Shown here one piece after another: positions 19,039 through 29,377 of a DNA stretch of 64,000 nucleotides (positions are counted from its first letter, which is position 1; each line of letters opens with the position of its first letter). A program made the translations under genes and the position numbers. Below the pieces are notes generated by a model, which had not been told where the DNA came from, searched no databases, and worked only from the letters and a program-made list of their open reading frames with translations. Source of the stretch: Thalassolituus sp. (GTDB lineage: Bacteria > Pseudomonadota > Gammaproteobacteria > Pseudomonadales > Oceanobacteraceae); the NCBI GenBank assembly GCA_006212115.1, contig PDUK01000023.1, positions 1-64,000 on the forward strand, given 5' to 3'.

Positions 19039-21096
19039 ATGGTAAGCAAGGTCACAAAGCCTGTGAATAATATCCCGTTGCATAGTCAGGCTCTGTTGCT
19101 ACTCGTGTTGTCCGTGCTCAGTGCCTTGGTTCCACACACGGGTTACCTGCCATTATGGATTTACCTGATGGTGTGCCTCGTTCTTGGTTGGCGTTGGCTT
19201 GTGTTTCGGGGATATCTGTCGTTTCCCGGGCGTCTTGCGAAAATCCTGACCGTGGCGCTGGCGACGGCCGGAGTGTATTCCCTCAGCGGGGGGCAGATAT
19301 CGCTAGAGGGCAGCAGTGCGTTTTTGATTTCTGCGGGCATGTTGAAGCTGCTGGAATTATCCAATCGGCGGGATGGTGTCTTCGTTGTATTCATCGCGGT
19401 ATTTATTCAGGCGACAGGGTTTCTGTTTCAGCAAGGCATCTTGTATAGCTTGCACGGTGTACTGACTCTCGTACTCGCCACAGCTGCCATGATCAGTACA
19501 CAGGCAGCTACGCCACATGGTAACGATCGCCGCGTTCCGGTGTTTGCCGTCAGCGGACGACTGTTGTTGCTGGCGTTGCCGTTTATGTTGATCGTTTATT
19601 TTCTGTTTCCGCGTATAGGCCCGCTGTGGAGTGTTGCGTTGCAGTCGGACAAGGCTATGACCGGCTTATCGGAGCGAATCCGGCCGGGCGGTATCACGGA
19701 GCTCAGCCAGTCCTCTGAGGTTGCATTTCGTGTCACATTTGATGGGGAACGCCCCGCGCAGAATCAGCTGTATTGGCGAGCAATGACGTTTGATCGTCAT
19801 GATGGAACGGGCTGGGAAGCTTCAACACTGGATGGCATCGAACTTCCAATCAATCCGGAGGCAGTAGCACGTTCTTATGAGTATGAGGTTATTCAGGAGC
19901 CGACCGGACAGCGTTATCTGTTCTCTTTGGCAGGATCTGTATCGACCGAGCCAGATGTCACACTGACGACAACCCGGCTGCTGCGATACGACCGGCCGCT
20001 GTACCAGCGCATGCGATATCGTGTTGCCAGCGCAGGGGGAAGTCAGGTTGGCCCGGCTTATGGGGCTGATCGCTACGCATCACAAGGCAGTTACCTCGGA
20101 CTGCCCGATGAAGTTAACCCTCAAACCCGACTCTGGGCGATGACGCTACCGCAAGAGGCCGGTGACTTTCAGCGCGCGTTTGTTAACTACATTCGTCGCG
20201 AGCCGTTTTTCTACACCTTACAGCCGCCGTCATACAATGGCGATGACATCGATCAGTTTCTGTTCTCGGGGCGGCGCGGATTTTGTGAGCACTATGCATC
20301 GGCCATGAGCTTTGCTGCTCGGGCGGCTGGGATTCCGGCGCGAGTCGTCGCAGGTTATCAAGGAGGAGAGTGGCATCCGGATGGATATTTAACAGTACGC
20401 CAGTACGATGCGCATGCCTGGGTAGAGCTGTGGGACGGGAATGCCTGGATCAGAGTAGACCCAACAGCGGCGATAGCACCGGATCGTATTGAATACGGTG
20501 TTCAGCGCGCCTTGCTGGAAGAAGACAGTTTTCTGGCTGATAACCCATTGTCTCTGCACCGATACAGAGACGTTAGCTGGATCAATAAGCTTCGCCAGCA
20601 AATGGACAACGTAAATTATCTGTGGAGCCGCTGGGTGCTGTCTTACGACAGTGATCGCCAGCAGGGCCTTCTATCCCGTTGGCTGGGACTGGAGCAACTC
20701 GCAGACGGGCTTTATGTTCTCGCAGGCGCCATTGCAGGATTGTTCGTATTTGGTTCTGTGTGGCAGTGGTGGCTGCAACGTTCACCGCGGCAGTCGCCGC
20801 TGATCAGAGCCCTGAGGGGACTGTCGGAGGAGGCTGGACGCAAGGGCCTCTTAATAGAGGCAGGCACCGCTCCGGTGACATTACTTGATGATATTAAGAC
20901 TGCATACCCTGACCTGACGCCTCAATGTGAGCGTTGCCGACAGGGCGTTATTGAGAGTTTGTACGCCCCAGAAGAGCCGGGAAGTGCGTCTAGCGCCGAC
21001 CACATAAAAACGCTGATCGGTAACCTTAAACGCTTACGGCGCGCTGTCCGTCGCAGTCGGCCAATCGCAGAAACACCCACTGCCCGCAATGTTTAA
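19039..21096 (+). CDS. TgpA-like membrane transglutaminase (DUF3488)
   Basis: This is a 685-residue protein with several N-terminal membrane helices (DUF3488 part), a periplasmic transglutaminase domain, another helix near 560 and a C-terminal DUF4129-like tail. The catalytic triad is complete: Cys416 (RRGFCEHYASA), His459 (DAHAWVE), Asp474 (VDPTAA). TgpA of Pseudomonas aeruginosa is essential, with unknown substrate. The MoxR-DUF58-TgpA order is conserved. The 3' end overlaps the convergent gene by 63 bases. Confidence 0.92.
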   Translation: MVSKVTKPVNNIPLHSQALLLLVLSVLSALVPHTGYLPLWIYLMVCLVLGWRWLVFRGYLSFPGRLAKILTVALATAGVYSLSGGQISLEGSSAFLISAGMLKLLELSNRRDGVFVVFIAVFIQATGFLFQQGILYSLHGVLTLVLATAAMISTQAATPHGNDRRVPVFAVSGRLLLLALPFMLIVYFLFPRIGPLWSVALQSDKAMTGLSERIRPGGITELSQSSEVAFRVTFDGERPAQNQLYWRAMTFDRHDGTGWEASTLDGIELPINPEAVARSYEYEVIQEPTGQRYLFSLAGSVSTEPDVTLTTTRLLRYDRPLYQRMRYRVASAGGSQVGPAYGADRYASQGSYLGLPDEVNPQTRLWAMTLPQEAGDFQRAFVNYIRREPFFYTLQPPSYNGDDIDQFLFSGRRGFCEHYASAMSFAARAAGIPARVVAGYQGGEWHPDGYLTVRQYDAHAWVELWDGNAWIRVDPTAAIAPDRIEYGVQRALLEEDSFLADNPLSLHRYRDVSWINKLRQQMDNVNYLWSRWVLSYDSDRQQGLLSRWLGLEQLADGLYVLAGAIAGLFVFGSVWQWWLQRSPRQSPLIRALRGLSEEAGRKGLLIEAGTAPVTLLDDIKTAYPDLTPQCERCRQGVIESLYAPEEPGSASSADHIKTLIGNLKRLRRAVRRSRPIAETPTARNV

Positions 21097-21687
21097 AAAG
21101 GGGCCGTAGTCTTTGCCGGAAAGTAGTTGTTTGATCATATTGGTAAACAAGGCTTCATCAGACAGCGTGCATAGGGCTCCAAAACCGTAAGCACCGAAGT
21201 AGGCCATATCACCAGTAGCCGACACGATGCCAAGTCCGGGACTGGCGGTCAGAGGTAGGGTGTCAGTCGGCAGCGCTTTCATTATCACCGCGTTGGGATA
21301 AACCTTGCGGGCTTCACTGAGGCTCTCGTCGGAGGTGCTGGTGGGCGTGAGTATTACGAAGCGGACATCTGGTGAGTCCGGCCACTCATTGATAATGGCG
21401 GATGTATGACGGGCACTGACGGAGTTGCATAGGCAGTCTGGATTCCATAGGTGCACGACCGTGACTTTATGGTCAGAGTGTTTTTCAGATTCAGGTAAAC
21501 GAAGAAGCAGTTCCCTCAGTCCTGCTTCCACGATAGCGGGGTCGCGGGCGGATGCAGGATCACTGGCCTCTACGAAAGGCCGCATTGACTGCTGCTGAAA
21601 CCAGTACAACCCAAATAACGATCCCAAAATCCATATCAGTACGACAAGAGCCATCAGCGTTACTTTGCGTTGACTGGGTGGTGACAT
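21034..21687 (-). CDS. membrane-anchored thioredoxin-fold protein, DUF6436-like
   Basis: A 217-residue protein with one N-terminal membrane helix (LMALVVLIWILGSLFGLYWF) and a periplasmic thioredoxin-like domain: VTVVHLWNPDCLCNSVSARH has a CLC arrangement where thioredoxins have CxxC. A second cysteine pair, GCFC, is near the C-terminus. It resembles proteins annotated DUF6436, though I assign this from memory of the motif. The end overlaps tgpA by 63 bases in convergent orientation. Confidence 0.7.
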   Translation of the reverse strand: MSPPSQRKVTLMALVVLIWILGSLFGLYWFQQQSMRPFVEASDPASARDPAIVEAGLRELLLRLPESEKHSDHKVTVVHLWNPDCLCNSVSARHTSAIINEWPDSPDVRFVILTPTSTSDESLSEARKVYPNAVIMKALPTDTLPLTASPGLGIVSATGDMAYFGAYGFGALCTLSDEALFTNMIKQLLSGKDYGPFLNIAGSGCFCDWPTATDSAP

Positions 21688-21772
21688 GACGAGCAGCCTT
21701 TATGTAAACGTCTAAACCTATCGCTGTTATCATAGCCCGCACCATTGATATCTCAACGTTGAGGGTTTTTCG

Positions 21773-22444
21773 TTGGCATTAACCAGTATCTCACCAGATC
21801 TTCTTTATGATGGTGTCCATGCGACCCATGACTGGTTTCTGGTGGATGTGTGGGCGCATCATTGCGCTCCATGCAAAGGGGTAGAGCAACTCCTTGAGTT
21901 GTTGGCGCCCGACCTTCCGTCATACTGTCGTGTGGTGAAGGTATGTGCGGACGATTTCCCTGACTGGAGCGGGGAGCTTGGGATCAGAGCGGTCCCATTG
22001 CTGTTGCTGTTCCGGGAGGGGCAGGAAATAGCTCGCCAACAGGGTGATATGTCAGCTACTGCGATACGCGCGTTTCTGGAGCAGCACTTGCCCGCTCAGC
22101 GTGACCCTGAGGTGCATGCAGAAATGCTGCTTGGAAAAGGGCAGCTTGATGAATTATCGGCCTATCTTCAAACCTTAAAAGACGAACAATCCCGTGGCCC
22201 CGGCGTGCAACGGGCACGCTCCTGGTTGTCTATGATGGCTTTGCCTCTCGATGCCCAAGAAAATGATCTGCGTATGGCCTTCTTTGAGATCGCTCGGTCT
22301 GGCCATTGGCAGCGGGTTTTGGAGATGCTCTCAGGGGCTATTCAGTCCAATCCTCAGCTTCGTCCTTTGGCTGTCGCTCTGGCAGATCTTATTCCTGACC
22401 GCGGTCGTGTTGCTGAGTGGCGTAGAGCGTTACGAAAGTTTTAA
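21773..22444 (+). CDS. thioredoxin-domain protein with a helical C-terminal extension
   Basis: The N-terminal 100 residues are a thioredoxin fold with the active site HHCAPCKG (Cys31, Cys34) and the cis-proline region IRAVPLLLLF. The C-terminal 110 residues are helical and resemble the TPR-like tail of YbbN/CnoX-type co-chaperones. The function is therefore probably redox or holdase activity in the cytoplasm, as no signal peptide is present. Translation starts at a TTG with GAGGG seven bases upstream. Confidence 0.8.
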   Translation: MALTSISPDLLYDGVHATHDWFLVDVWAHHCAPCKGVEQLLELLAPDLPSYCRVVKVCADDFPDWSGELGIRAVPLLLLFREGQEIARQQGDMSATAIRAFLEQHLPAQRDPEVHAEMLLGKGQLDELSAYLQTLKDEQSRGPGVQRARSWLSMMALPLDAQENDLRMAFFEIARSGHWQRVLEMLSGAIQSNPQLRPLAVALADLIPDRGRVAEWRRALRKF

Positions 22445-22612
22445 AAACACCCAGTAAGTTATACCGTTATCTATATGGTGTTCGTCGCTATCGGAACACT
22501 AATTCTTCTCAAATACAGTTAATTAGGCCTCAGTGGATAAGCCCTCTGGAAGGGCGCAAAAGTTTTTCTATAGTCAAAATTAATGACACATAGATCAATT
22601 ACCGGAGTCCTT

Positions 22613-24226
22613 ATGCAGGGTGTGAGTCTGAGTATTCGGCAGCGATTGTTGCTGATGCTATTTGCGGTATTCGCCGTTGGAGTGGCGTTCATGGCGGTCG
22701 ATTTCCGACAATTTCACAATCATCTCGTTGAGCAGAAAAAACTGCACCTCGCATCGCTGGTGGAGTCTCAGGCAACTCAGCTGGGACAATTCCTCGCAAA
22801 TGGTGGGACACAGCGGGAAGGTCTATCTGCGATAAGTGGGGCGCGATACCAGAGTAATGAGTATTTCTTTGTACTCAATACACAACTGGTTATGCAGTCT
22901 CACCCGTTTAAGCCGTCGTTGAACGGCACGTCTGTATCGAAAATCCGTGACCCTGATGGTGTGTATCTTTTTCGCGAGATGAAAAAAGCAGTCGAGGGCG
23001 GTGAAACAGGATTTGTTGAATATAAGTGGCCGAGGGGTAGTGACAGTGAGCCCGTCAGTAAACTTACTGCGGTGACTCCGGTACCCGGTACAGATCTGTT
23101 TCTGGGGACAGGGATTTATACCGATGATATAGCAGCAACTATGTTGTCCAGAGCGTTATGGACTGGGCTAGCCTTGCTGGTGTGGGGTGGATTTATGCTC
23201 GCGTGCGAGCGTTATATCAGCGGCGCGATTGCACGCCCTGTACGTCGTATCGAAGCGTGCATGGCTCGGCTTGCTGAAGGTGATCTGTCTGCCGAATGCG
23301 GACCTTCGAGCTCAATTGAGTTCAATCGTATCGCGATCGCGATTAATCAGATGCGCGGTCGCTTGGCTGAGATGATAGGGCGGATACGCGATGATAGCCG
23401 TCATCTCAATATCGAGGCCGATCGGGTTGCAGGTTCTACGCAAAAGGTCAGCGAAAGCTCAGACATGCAGTATGAAGAGCTGGATCAGCTTTCAGTTGCG
23501 ATGACAGAGATGGTTCAAACCATTCAGGAGATGGCCAAGAACGCGCGGGATGCTGCTGAACGAATGAGCGCCGTAACAGACTCAGCGTCGAGCGGCGCCA
23601 ACTCGGTATCGGCTGTCCGTAAGCGTGTTTATACCGTGTTGAATCAGCTCGAAGGTGCATCCGTTGCCATCACACAGATGAACGCATCGGCGGAGCAGAT
23701 TTCCAGTGTGGCGGAAGTTATCGCGAGTATTTCAGAGCAAACCAACTTGTTGGCTTTGAATGCGGCAATTGAAGCGGCGCGTGCGGGTGAATCTGGGCGT
23801 GGGTTCGCCGTGGTTGCGGATGAAGTGCGTACTTTGGCGCAGCGCACCGGTGTTGCGACAATGGAGATTAAAGAGGTGATTGAGACCATTACTCAGGTGG
23901 CGAACGATTCAGTGAAAGCAATGCAACTGAGTGCTAACGAAACCAAAGCCTGTGCGGATGAAGTCAACACCACTGAGGAGCAACTGGCGGGGATTTCGGC
24001 CAATATGACCTTAGTGAAGGACATCAACTTACAGGTCGCCGCGAGTATTACGCAGCAAGAGCAGGTGGCAGGTGAAATGGATAAGAACCTGTCCCGAGTC
24101 GCGCAGTCTGCAGACAGTCACAAGAACGTCGCCAATATGTTGAGTAAAACATCCGACAGCGTAGAGCGACTGGCTGAAGACCTGACTGATCAGTTAGCTT
24201 TTTTCCGTACCGAACAGATTAGCTAA
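22613..24226 (+). CDS. methyl-accepting chemotaxis protein with a Cache domain
   Basis: A chemoreceptor of 537 residues: a membrane helix at 10-30, a periplasmic single-Cache domain ([27 protein letters not shown]), a second helix ([15 protein letters not shown]), HAMP, and the signalling hairpin with [19 protein letters not shown]. The small-molecule ligand is not predictable. The ATG at 22613 has GGAG at good distance; the in-frame ATG at 22583 does not. The upstream 168 bases contain a GCCCT/AGGGC hairpin of unknown role. A strong terminator follows. Confidence 0.93.
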   Translation: MQGVSLSIRQRLLLMLFAVFAVGVAFMAVDFRQFHNHLVEQKKLHLASLVESQATQLGQFLANGGTQREGLSAISGARYQSNEYFFVLNTQLVMQSHPFKPSLNGTSVSKIRDPDGVYLFREMKKAVEGGETGFVEYKWPRGSDSEPVSKLTAVTPVPGTDLFLGTGIYTDDIAATMLSRALWTGLALLVWGGFMLACERYISGAIARPVRRIEACMARLAEGDLSAECGPSSSIEFNRIAIAINQMRGRLAEMIGRIRDDSRHLNIEADRVAGSTQKVSESSDMQYEELDQLSVAMTEMVQTIQEMAKNARDAAERMSAVTDSASSGANSVSAVRKRVYTVLNQLEGASVAITQMNASAEQISSVAEVIASISEQTNLLALNAAIEAARAGESGRGFAVVADEVRTLAQRTGVATMEIKEVIETITQVANDSVKAMQLSANETKACADEVNTTEEQLAGISANMTLVKDINLQVAASITQQEQVAGEMDKNLSRVAQSADSHKNVANMLSKTSDSVERLAEDLTDQLAFFRTEQIS

Positions 24227-24252
24227 CGTCACATAAATATGAGCGGTCAAAC

Positions 24253-24286
24253 AAAAAGCGCCCTCGTTTCTGGAGGGCGCTTTTTG
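24253..24286. terminator. bidirectional intrinsic terminator
   Basis: A 13-base stem (AAAAAGCGCCCTC pairing with GAGGGCGCTTTTT) encloses a seven-base loop. It lies between the convergent chemoreceptor and aldehyde dehydrogenase genes and has A and T runs on the correct sides to terminate both. Confidence 0.92.
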
Positions 24287-24312
24287 TTAGTTTTAAGCGA
24301 TTTAACTGGAAA

Positions 24313-25911
24313 TCAGTCGTGGTCGACTTTCCAGCTGCTCAGCATTTTCTTCAGAACTTTTGGGATCACCAACAGGTTCAGACCAATCCATTCCAAGGCC
24401 GAACGCGGCTTCGCATAGGCGGTTAACTTCAGCATATTGCTGTAGCTTGCTTCATCAAATGGGAACCACCAGGCGTTGTTCTTGCTCAGGTTAGGCAGAA
24501 TGTCCCAGTTAACGATCTTAGATTCGGAGACTTCCAGCAGACCCAGCGCACCATGAGTACGGCCAATGCCAGACTCTTTCGGACCGCCCCATTCGGTGTT
24601 GCTCAGGCCATGGGTATAAAGGTGGTCATTGATGGTGACGGCACCTGCATGCAGCTTTTTCGCGACTTCTTTACCGCGTTTGTTGCTACCACTCCATACC
24701 GACGCCGTGAGGCCATATTGTGACGCATTGGCGAGTTCGATGGCTTCGGCTTCGGAAGACACTTTAACGATCGGCATAAACGGACCGAAGATTTCGTCCT
24801 GCATAAATTCCATGTCTGACGTGACGTCGGTCAGCAGAGTTGCAGGGAAGAAGTAACCTTTCTGCTCGCCGACAGGCTTGGACTGAGCAGCGATTGTCGC
24901 GCCGTTATCGAGTGCCATTTGCAGTTCTTTTTCCAACTGCTGGAATTGTTTCTCTGTCGTTACGGAACCGAGATCTGCGTCGTGTCCGTTGTCACCGTGG
25001 CGCAATGCTTTGGTCTTAGCGATGGCCATCGAAACAAACTCGTCATAAACCTTTTCATGCACGTAGACGCGTTTTACACCACCGCAGGACTGACCGGCGT
25101 TCTGGTATGCCGCCCACATGCCGCCGTTTACAGCACGTTCAATCGGCGCATCTTCCAATACCACCATGGCGTCGTTACCGCCCAGCTCCAGACTGCACGG
25201 CACCAGATATTCTGCACAGGATTTCATAACCTGCTTGCCGGCGTAGGTTGAGCCAGTGAAGAACATTTTGTCTGCACCGTTTTCAAGCATCGCAGACAGA
25301 ACTTTCGAGCCGGAACCCACGACGTGAGTGAACAGTCCGTCGGGTAAACCAGATGACTTAACTACACGCTCAATGGCTTCGCCGACCATAGGAGTTTGCG
25401 CAGCTACTTTAAGGACAACGGCGTTACCCGCCATCAGTGCCATCACAAGCTCGCCGAAGGGAATGCTGAAAGGGTAGTTCCATGGGCTGATGATGCCCAG
25501 AACACCAATCGGTTGGAACACACGCTTAGACCACTTGTTGAAGAACAGCAGTGATGCCGGTGGCAGTAGCTCGTCTTTCAGAACCTTGGGCGCTTGTTTC
25601 GCGTACCAGGTACAGCTCATGATGGACGGGATGATTTCGGTATTCAGGGCATCGACTTTCAGCTTGCCGTTGTCCTGGCTGATGATGCCGGCCAGCTCGT
25701 CGGCATTATCGCGAATGTAGTCGGCCATTTTGAGAACATAGCTTGCGCGCTCTTTGTAAGAGGTCTGTGCCCATTTTTTCTGAGCTTCACGCGCTTTGTT
25801 GAAAGTTTCGGCAAATTCTTCCTGAGTTGTCAGGGGCAGGCGACCGATTTCTTCCAGCGTGGCCGGGTTGATGCTGACCTCGTAAGCGACGTCTGGGTTA
25901 GCTACGTTCAT
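24313..25911 (-). CDS. aldehyde dehydrogenase
   Basis: An NAD(P)-dependent aldehyde dehydrogenase of 532 residues. The oxyanion Asn145 (SPWNYPF), general base Glu242 (LELGGN) and nucleophile Cys276 (GQSCGG) are in place. A C-terminal extension of about 60 residues beyond the core includes a hydrophobic stretch (ALEWIGLNLLVIP) that suggests membrane association, as in long-chain or fatty aldehyde dehydrogenases; the substrate is inference. It follows the MATE gene on the same strand by 30 bases and is probably cotranscribed. Confidence 0.88.
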   Translation of the reverse strand: MNVANPDVAYEVSINPATLEEIGRLPLTTQEEFAETFNKAREAQKKWAQTSYKERASYVLKMADYIRDNADELAGIISQDNGKLKVDALNTEIIPSIMSCTWYAKQAPKVLKDELLPPASLLFFNKWSKRVFQPIGVLGIISPWNYPFSIPFGELVMALMAGNAVVLKVAAQTPMVGEAIERVVKSSGLPDGLFTHVVGSGSKVLSAMLENGADKMFFTGSTYAGKQVMKSCAEYLVPCSLELGGNDAMVVLEDAPIERAVNGGMWAAYQNAGQSCGGVKRVYVHEKVYDEFVSMAIAKTKALRHGDNGHDADLGSVTTEKQFQQLEKELQMALDNGATIAAQSKPVGEQKGYFFPATLLTDVTSDMEFMQDEIFGPFMPIVKVSSEAEAIELANASQYGLTASVWSGSNKRGKEVAKKLHAGAVTINDHLYTHGLSNTEWGGPKESGIGRTHGALGLLEVSESKIVNWDILPNLSKNNAWWFPFDEASYSNMLKLTAYAKPRSALEWIGLNLLVIPKVLKKMLSSWKVDHD

Positions 25912-25941
25912 GTTTGAATTCCTGTCCGTTTCTTCGTGTTA

Positions 25942-27354
25942 TTACGGTAAGTCAGCGATGTTATCACAGGAATCACGCGACTGAACAAGTTGGTTCCGGC
26001 CTATTACCCGCAGACGCCAGGCCAAAATAATTGCCGCGCAACTCAGGCCTGCAATTAGCCCAATCCAGAAACCGGCAGCGCCCATTGGTTCTGCAAGTCC
26101 GTAGGCGAGATACCAACCTGTTGAGAAACCGATTAACCAATACGAGACAAATGTAATCAGCATGACGGCAAACGTATCCTCGTACGCGCGCAACGAGCCA
26201 GCGGCGGCAATCTGAATAGAATCCGGGATCTGGAATACGGCTGCGTATATCAACAGTGCAGAGCCGATTGCGACGACGGCAGGGTCTGGGGAGTACAGGC
26301 CGGCAATCAGGTCTGCGCCGAGTAAGATGATGGTGGCGTTAATCATCGCCAGCAGTAGATTGAGCTTAACCCCGAGCCATGCAGTCCTGCGTGCGGCCGA
26401 GAATCCCGAGCGACCAAGGTGGTGGCCGACTCTGACTGTTAGCGCCATCCCGAGGCTCAGAGGGAGCATAAAGGTAACCGATGAGACGTTCAGAGCAACC
26501 TGATGCCCGGCGACCACCACCGGCCCAAGGTCAGTCAGGAAGAGTGCTATCGCCGTGAACAGGCTGATCTCAAAGAAAATGGCGACGCCGATGGGCAGAC
26601 CAACCCGGCTCAGGTTGGCGAGCACAGAAAACTGGGTATGAGTATTTAATGTACGTATGCCGCCGAAATCCCGAGCACGATAGCGCCGACAGTCCCACAA
26701 TAGGGCGATGGTCATGGTGCAGACGACAATCGCGCTCCCGATACCGCAACCTATGCCACCGAGCTCTGGCAGGAACCCCCAACCATAGATCAGAGCCGCA
26801 TTGACAGGGATGTTGAGTAGCAAGCCCGCGAGCATGATGCGGGTAACGTGATGGGCCTGATCAACGGCTTCAGCATGGAAACGTAGGGCAAGGAAAATCC
26901 CCGAGACAGGCATGGCAATGGCAATGGCCAGTAAATAGTACTTTGCTGTGTGGGCGGTGTGCGCATCGTCGACCAGTGACGGAAGTAGTAGAGCAATGAC
27001 AGCGGTCAGTATGCCGAGCAAGGTGCCAGCGATGACGCCTAGCGACACACCCGAGCCAACGATGCTGCGCAAGGCATTGTTGTTCTTGTCTGCGGCTCTC
27101 GCTTTGGCAATGGCGGGGGACATCGCAACCAGTATGCCCGCCAGAAATAACCAGATCGGCGTCCAGATGGCGCTGCCAATCGCGACCGCTGCCAGATCTC
27201 GTGTACTGACGTAACCAGACATCAGAGTATCAATGGTTCCCATACCTACCTGTGCAAGTTGTGTCAGGAGAATAGGGCCGGTGAGTTTCAGAATCGCTTT
27301 AACTTCAGGAAGCGTCGACCAGTGATACTCAGTCGACGAATTAGCAGGATGCAT
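25942..27354 (-). CDS. MATE-family multidrug efflux protein, NorM-like
   Basis: A 470-residue protein with twelve predicted membrane helices in two MATE halves (ILKLTGPILLTQLAQVGMGTIDTLMSGYVS at the start; LSLGMALTVRVGHHLG in the middle). NorM-type proteins export cationic drugs in exchange for Na+ or H+. The frame is open 64 codons further upstream, but the ATG at 27354 gives the normal length and avoids overlap with the divergent epmC. Confidence 0.93.
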   Translation of the reverse strand: MHPANSSTEYHWSTLPEVKAILKLTGPILLTQLAQVGMGTIDTLMSGYVSTRDLAAVAIGSAIWTPIWLFLAGILVAMSPAIAKARAADKNNNALRSIVGSGVSLGVIAGTLLGILTAVIALLLPSLVDDAHTAHTAKYYLLAIAIAMPVSGIFLALRFHAEAVDQAHHVTRIMLAGLLLNIPVNAALIYGWGFLPELGGIGCGIGSAIVVCTMTIALLWDCRRYRARDFGGIRTLNTHTQFSVLANLSRVGLPIGVAIFFEISLFTAIALFLTDLGPVVVAGHQVALNVSSVTFMLPLSLGMALTVRVGHHLGRSGFSAARRTAWLGVKLNLLLAMINATIILLGADLIAGLYSPDPAVVAIGSALLIYAAVFQIPDSIQIAAAGSLRAYEDTFAVMLITFVSYWLIGFSTGWYLAYGLAEPMGAAGFWIGLIAGLSCAAIILAWRLRVIGRNQLVQSRDSCDNIADLP

Positions 27355-27418
27355 AGATGAACCGTATAATTGAACCGCGCCGATATTTTGCCTGCGTCCT
27401 GTTACGATTGATACTGAA

Positions 27419-27976
27419 ATGACGTCCCCTGACCTTAACCCCTCAGACCTTATTGCACTTTTTAATGATCTGTTCTCAGCAACAGAAAATACGAGGTTAG
27501 TGCCCGGTGGGCACGAGCCCGAATATGTGCCCGCTGGAAGTGCCACTTCTTATCATCAGATCATCTTCGCTCACGGGTTTTATGAGTCTGCTCTCCACGA
27601 AATTGCACATTGGTGCATTGCGGGTAAAGCGCGCAGGCAGTTGCACGATTACGGCTACTGGTATGAGCCTGATGGTCGTTCAGCAGAGCGTCAGCGCGAA
27701 TTTGAGTCCGTCGAGGTCAAACCTCAGGCGCTGGAGTGGATTCTGTCTGAGGCATGTGGTCGCCGGTTTCATATCAGTACTGATAACCTCGATGGTGACC
27801 CGGTTGAAGTTGAAGCCGGTCGCTCCCGATTTCGCGCCGCAGTGGTTGAACAAGTGCACAATTACCTTGAGAACGGGCTTCCGGAACGTGCCGAGATACT
27901 AAAACAGGCATTATTGCTTTATTATCGGCGGGTTAACCTATTTGGTGTGCACCTATTTGCACCCGAGAACATCTGA
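27419..27976 (+). CDS. epmC: elongation factor P hydroxylase
   Basis: EpmC (YfcM) hydroxylates the beta-lysylated lysine of elongation factor P. The 185-residue protein shows the metal-binding HEIAHWCIAG helix, YGYWYEPDGR, and SVEVKPQALEW, all typical. efp, epmA and epmB are not in this window. It is divergent from the MATE gene with 64 bases between the starts, and rhlB follows after 12 bases. Confidence 0.95.
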   Translation: MTSPDLNPSDLIALFNDLFSATENTRLVPGGHEPEYVPAGSATSYHQIIFAHGFYESALHEIAHWCIAGKARRQLHDYGYWYEPDGRSAERQREFESVEVKPQALEWILSEACGRRFHISTDNLDGDPVEVEAGRSRFRAAVVEQVHNYLENGLPERAEILKQALLLYYRRVNLFGVHLFAPENI

Positions 27977-27988
27977 ACGGAGACAGGT

Positions 27989-29362
27989 TTGTTAAAGAAA
28001 TTCTTTAAGTCAAAGGCTGAACAGGGCAAGCCGGCGTCGTCATCTCAGCAGCCCTCATCAGGCCAGCCTGCCGGTAAAGCACCAAAGCAGAGCAACAAGT
28101 CTCCGGCTCAGAAAAAAGCCCAGAACAAGAAGGCCCACGGCGCCAAACGTAATACGGGTAGTCAGAAAAAGCAGCCTGACACTAAGCCCTGGAAGATCGA
28201 AGATTTCCAAGTCGAGCCCGCCGAGGGCAAAACCCGTTTTCATGACCTGCAGCTTCCCGACAGTGTGATGCGCGGTGTCCATGAGTCCGGTTTTCAATAT
28301 TGCTCGCCGATTCAGGCTGAGAGCTTGCCAGCTGCGTTAACCGGTCGCGATATGATCGGCCAGGCGCAGACAGGTACGGGTAAAACAGCCGCCTTCCTGC
28401 TGACTATTTTTAACCGTCTGCTCACGGTAAAACCGGAAGAGCGTTTTGCCAGTGAGCCTCGCGCTTTGGTTATCGCCCCAACGCGGGAACTTGCGTTACA
28501 GATCGGTAAGGATGCCGAGGCACTGGGTAAATACACTGGTCTGAATACCGTTACCGTTGTAGGCGGTATGAATTACGACGCTCAGCGTAAGATGCTGCGG
28601 GATCATGAGGTCGATATTCTGGTCGCTACGCCAGGTCGCTTGATTGACTTTATGCGTAGCCAGGATGTGTTTCTGGATCAGGTTGAGGTGCTGGTGCTCG
28701 ATGAAGCCGATCGCATGCTGGACATGGGGTTCATCCCAGATGTGAAGCGCATTGTGCGCGGAACGCCACCAAAAGATCACCGTCAGACGCTACTGTATTC
28801 TGCAACTTTCAACTTTGACGTTCGTATTCTGATTGATCAGTGGACAACGAATCCGATGAAAGTTGAAATCGAGCCAGAGCAGGTCACAACGGATCGGGTA
28901 GATCAGAAACTGTATCTGTGTGCTGATTCCGATAAGTACACCTTGCTGGAGCGTGTATTGACTGAGGAAAAGCCAGAGCGTCTGATCATTTTTGCAAACC
29001 GCCGTGATCTAACGCGGAACTTGTGTGACAAGCTGAATAAGAATGGGCATGTTGCTGTGCTGTTGTCGGGCGAAGTCAGCCAGGAGAAACGTGTACGTAC
29101 GCTGGAGCGCTTCCGCAACGGACGAGTCAACATCATGGTTGCTACAGATGTCGCGGGTCGTGGGATTCACGTTGATGGCGTCAGCCATGTGATTAACTAC
29201 ACCTTGCCGGAAGACCCGGAAGACTACGTGCACCGTATTGGCCGTACTGGACGGGCTGGTGCGAAAGGGGTATCGGTCAGTTTTGTATCTGAAGATGATG
29301 CGTTCGTACTGCCTGATCTTGAGAAGTACCTTGGCACTAAGCTGGAATTGACTCAACCATAA
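27989..29362 (+). CDS. rhlB: DEAD-box RNA helicase RhlB
   Basis: RhlB is the ATP-dependent RNA helicase of the RNA degradosome. All helicase motifs are visible: Q motif near [29 protein letters not shown], and GRTGRAG. A Lys/Ser/Gln-rich disordered N-terminal stretch of about 65 residues precedes the [18 protein letters not shown] segment, as in pseudomonad RhlB. The start is TTG with GGAG six bases upstream. The C-terminus stops soon after the core, without the Arg-rich tail seen in enteric RhlB. Confidence 0.9.
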   Translation: MLKKFFKSKAEQGKPASSSQQPSSGQPAGKAPKQSNKSPAQKKAQNKKAHGAKRNTGSQKKQPDTKPWKIEDFQVEPAEGKTRFHDLQLPDSVMRGVHESGFQYCSPIQAESLPAALTGRDMIGQAQTGTGKTAAFLLTIFNRLLTVKPEERFASEPRALVIAPTRELALQIGKDAEALGKYTGLNTVTVVGGMNYDAQRKMLRDHEVDILVATPGRLIDFMRSQDVFLDQVEVLVLDEADRMLDMGFIPDVKRIVRGTPPKDHRQTLLYSATFNFDVRILIDQWTTNPMKVEIEPEQVTTDRVDQKLYLCADSDKYTLLERVLTEEKPERLIIFANRRDLTRNLCDKLNKNGHVAVLLSGEVSQEKRVRTLERFRNGRVNIMVATDVAGRGIHVDGVSHVINYTLPEDPEDYVHRIGRTGRAGAKGVSVSFVSEDDAFVLPDLEKYLGTKLELTQP

Positions 29363-29377
29363 TAATTGCACGACTGG

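Noticed and set aside
22541-22570. Riboswitch or terminator upstream of the chemoreceptor
   Set aside because: GCCCT/AGGGC is only a five-base stem and the T-run is nine bases away; the sequence does not match the c-di-GMP riboswitch core.
27355-27546. 64-codon extension of the MATE protein
   Set aside because: It would overlap the divergent epmC and adds a non-membrane leader unlike NorM.
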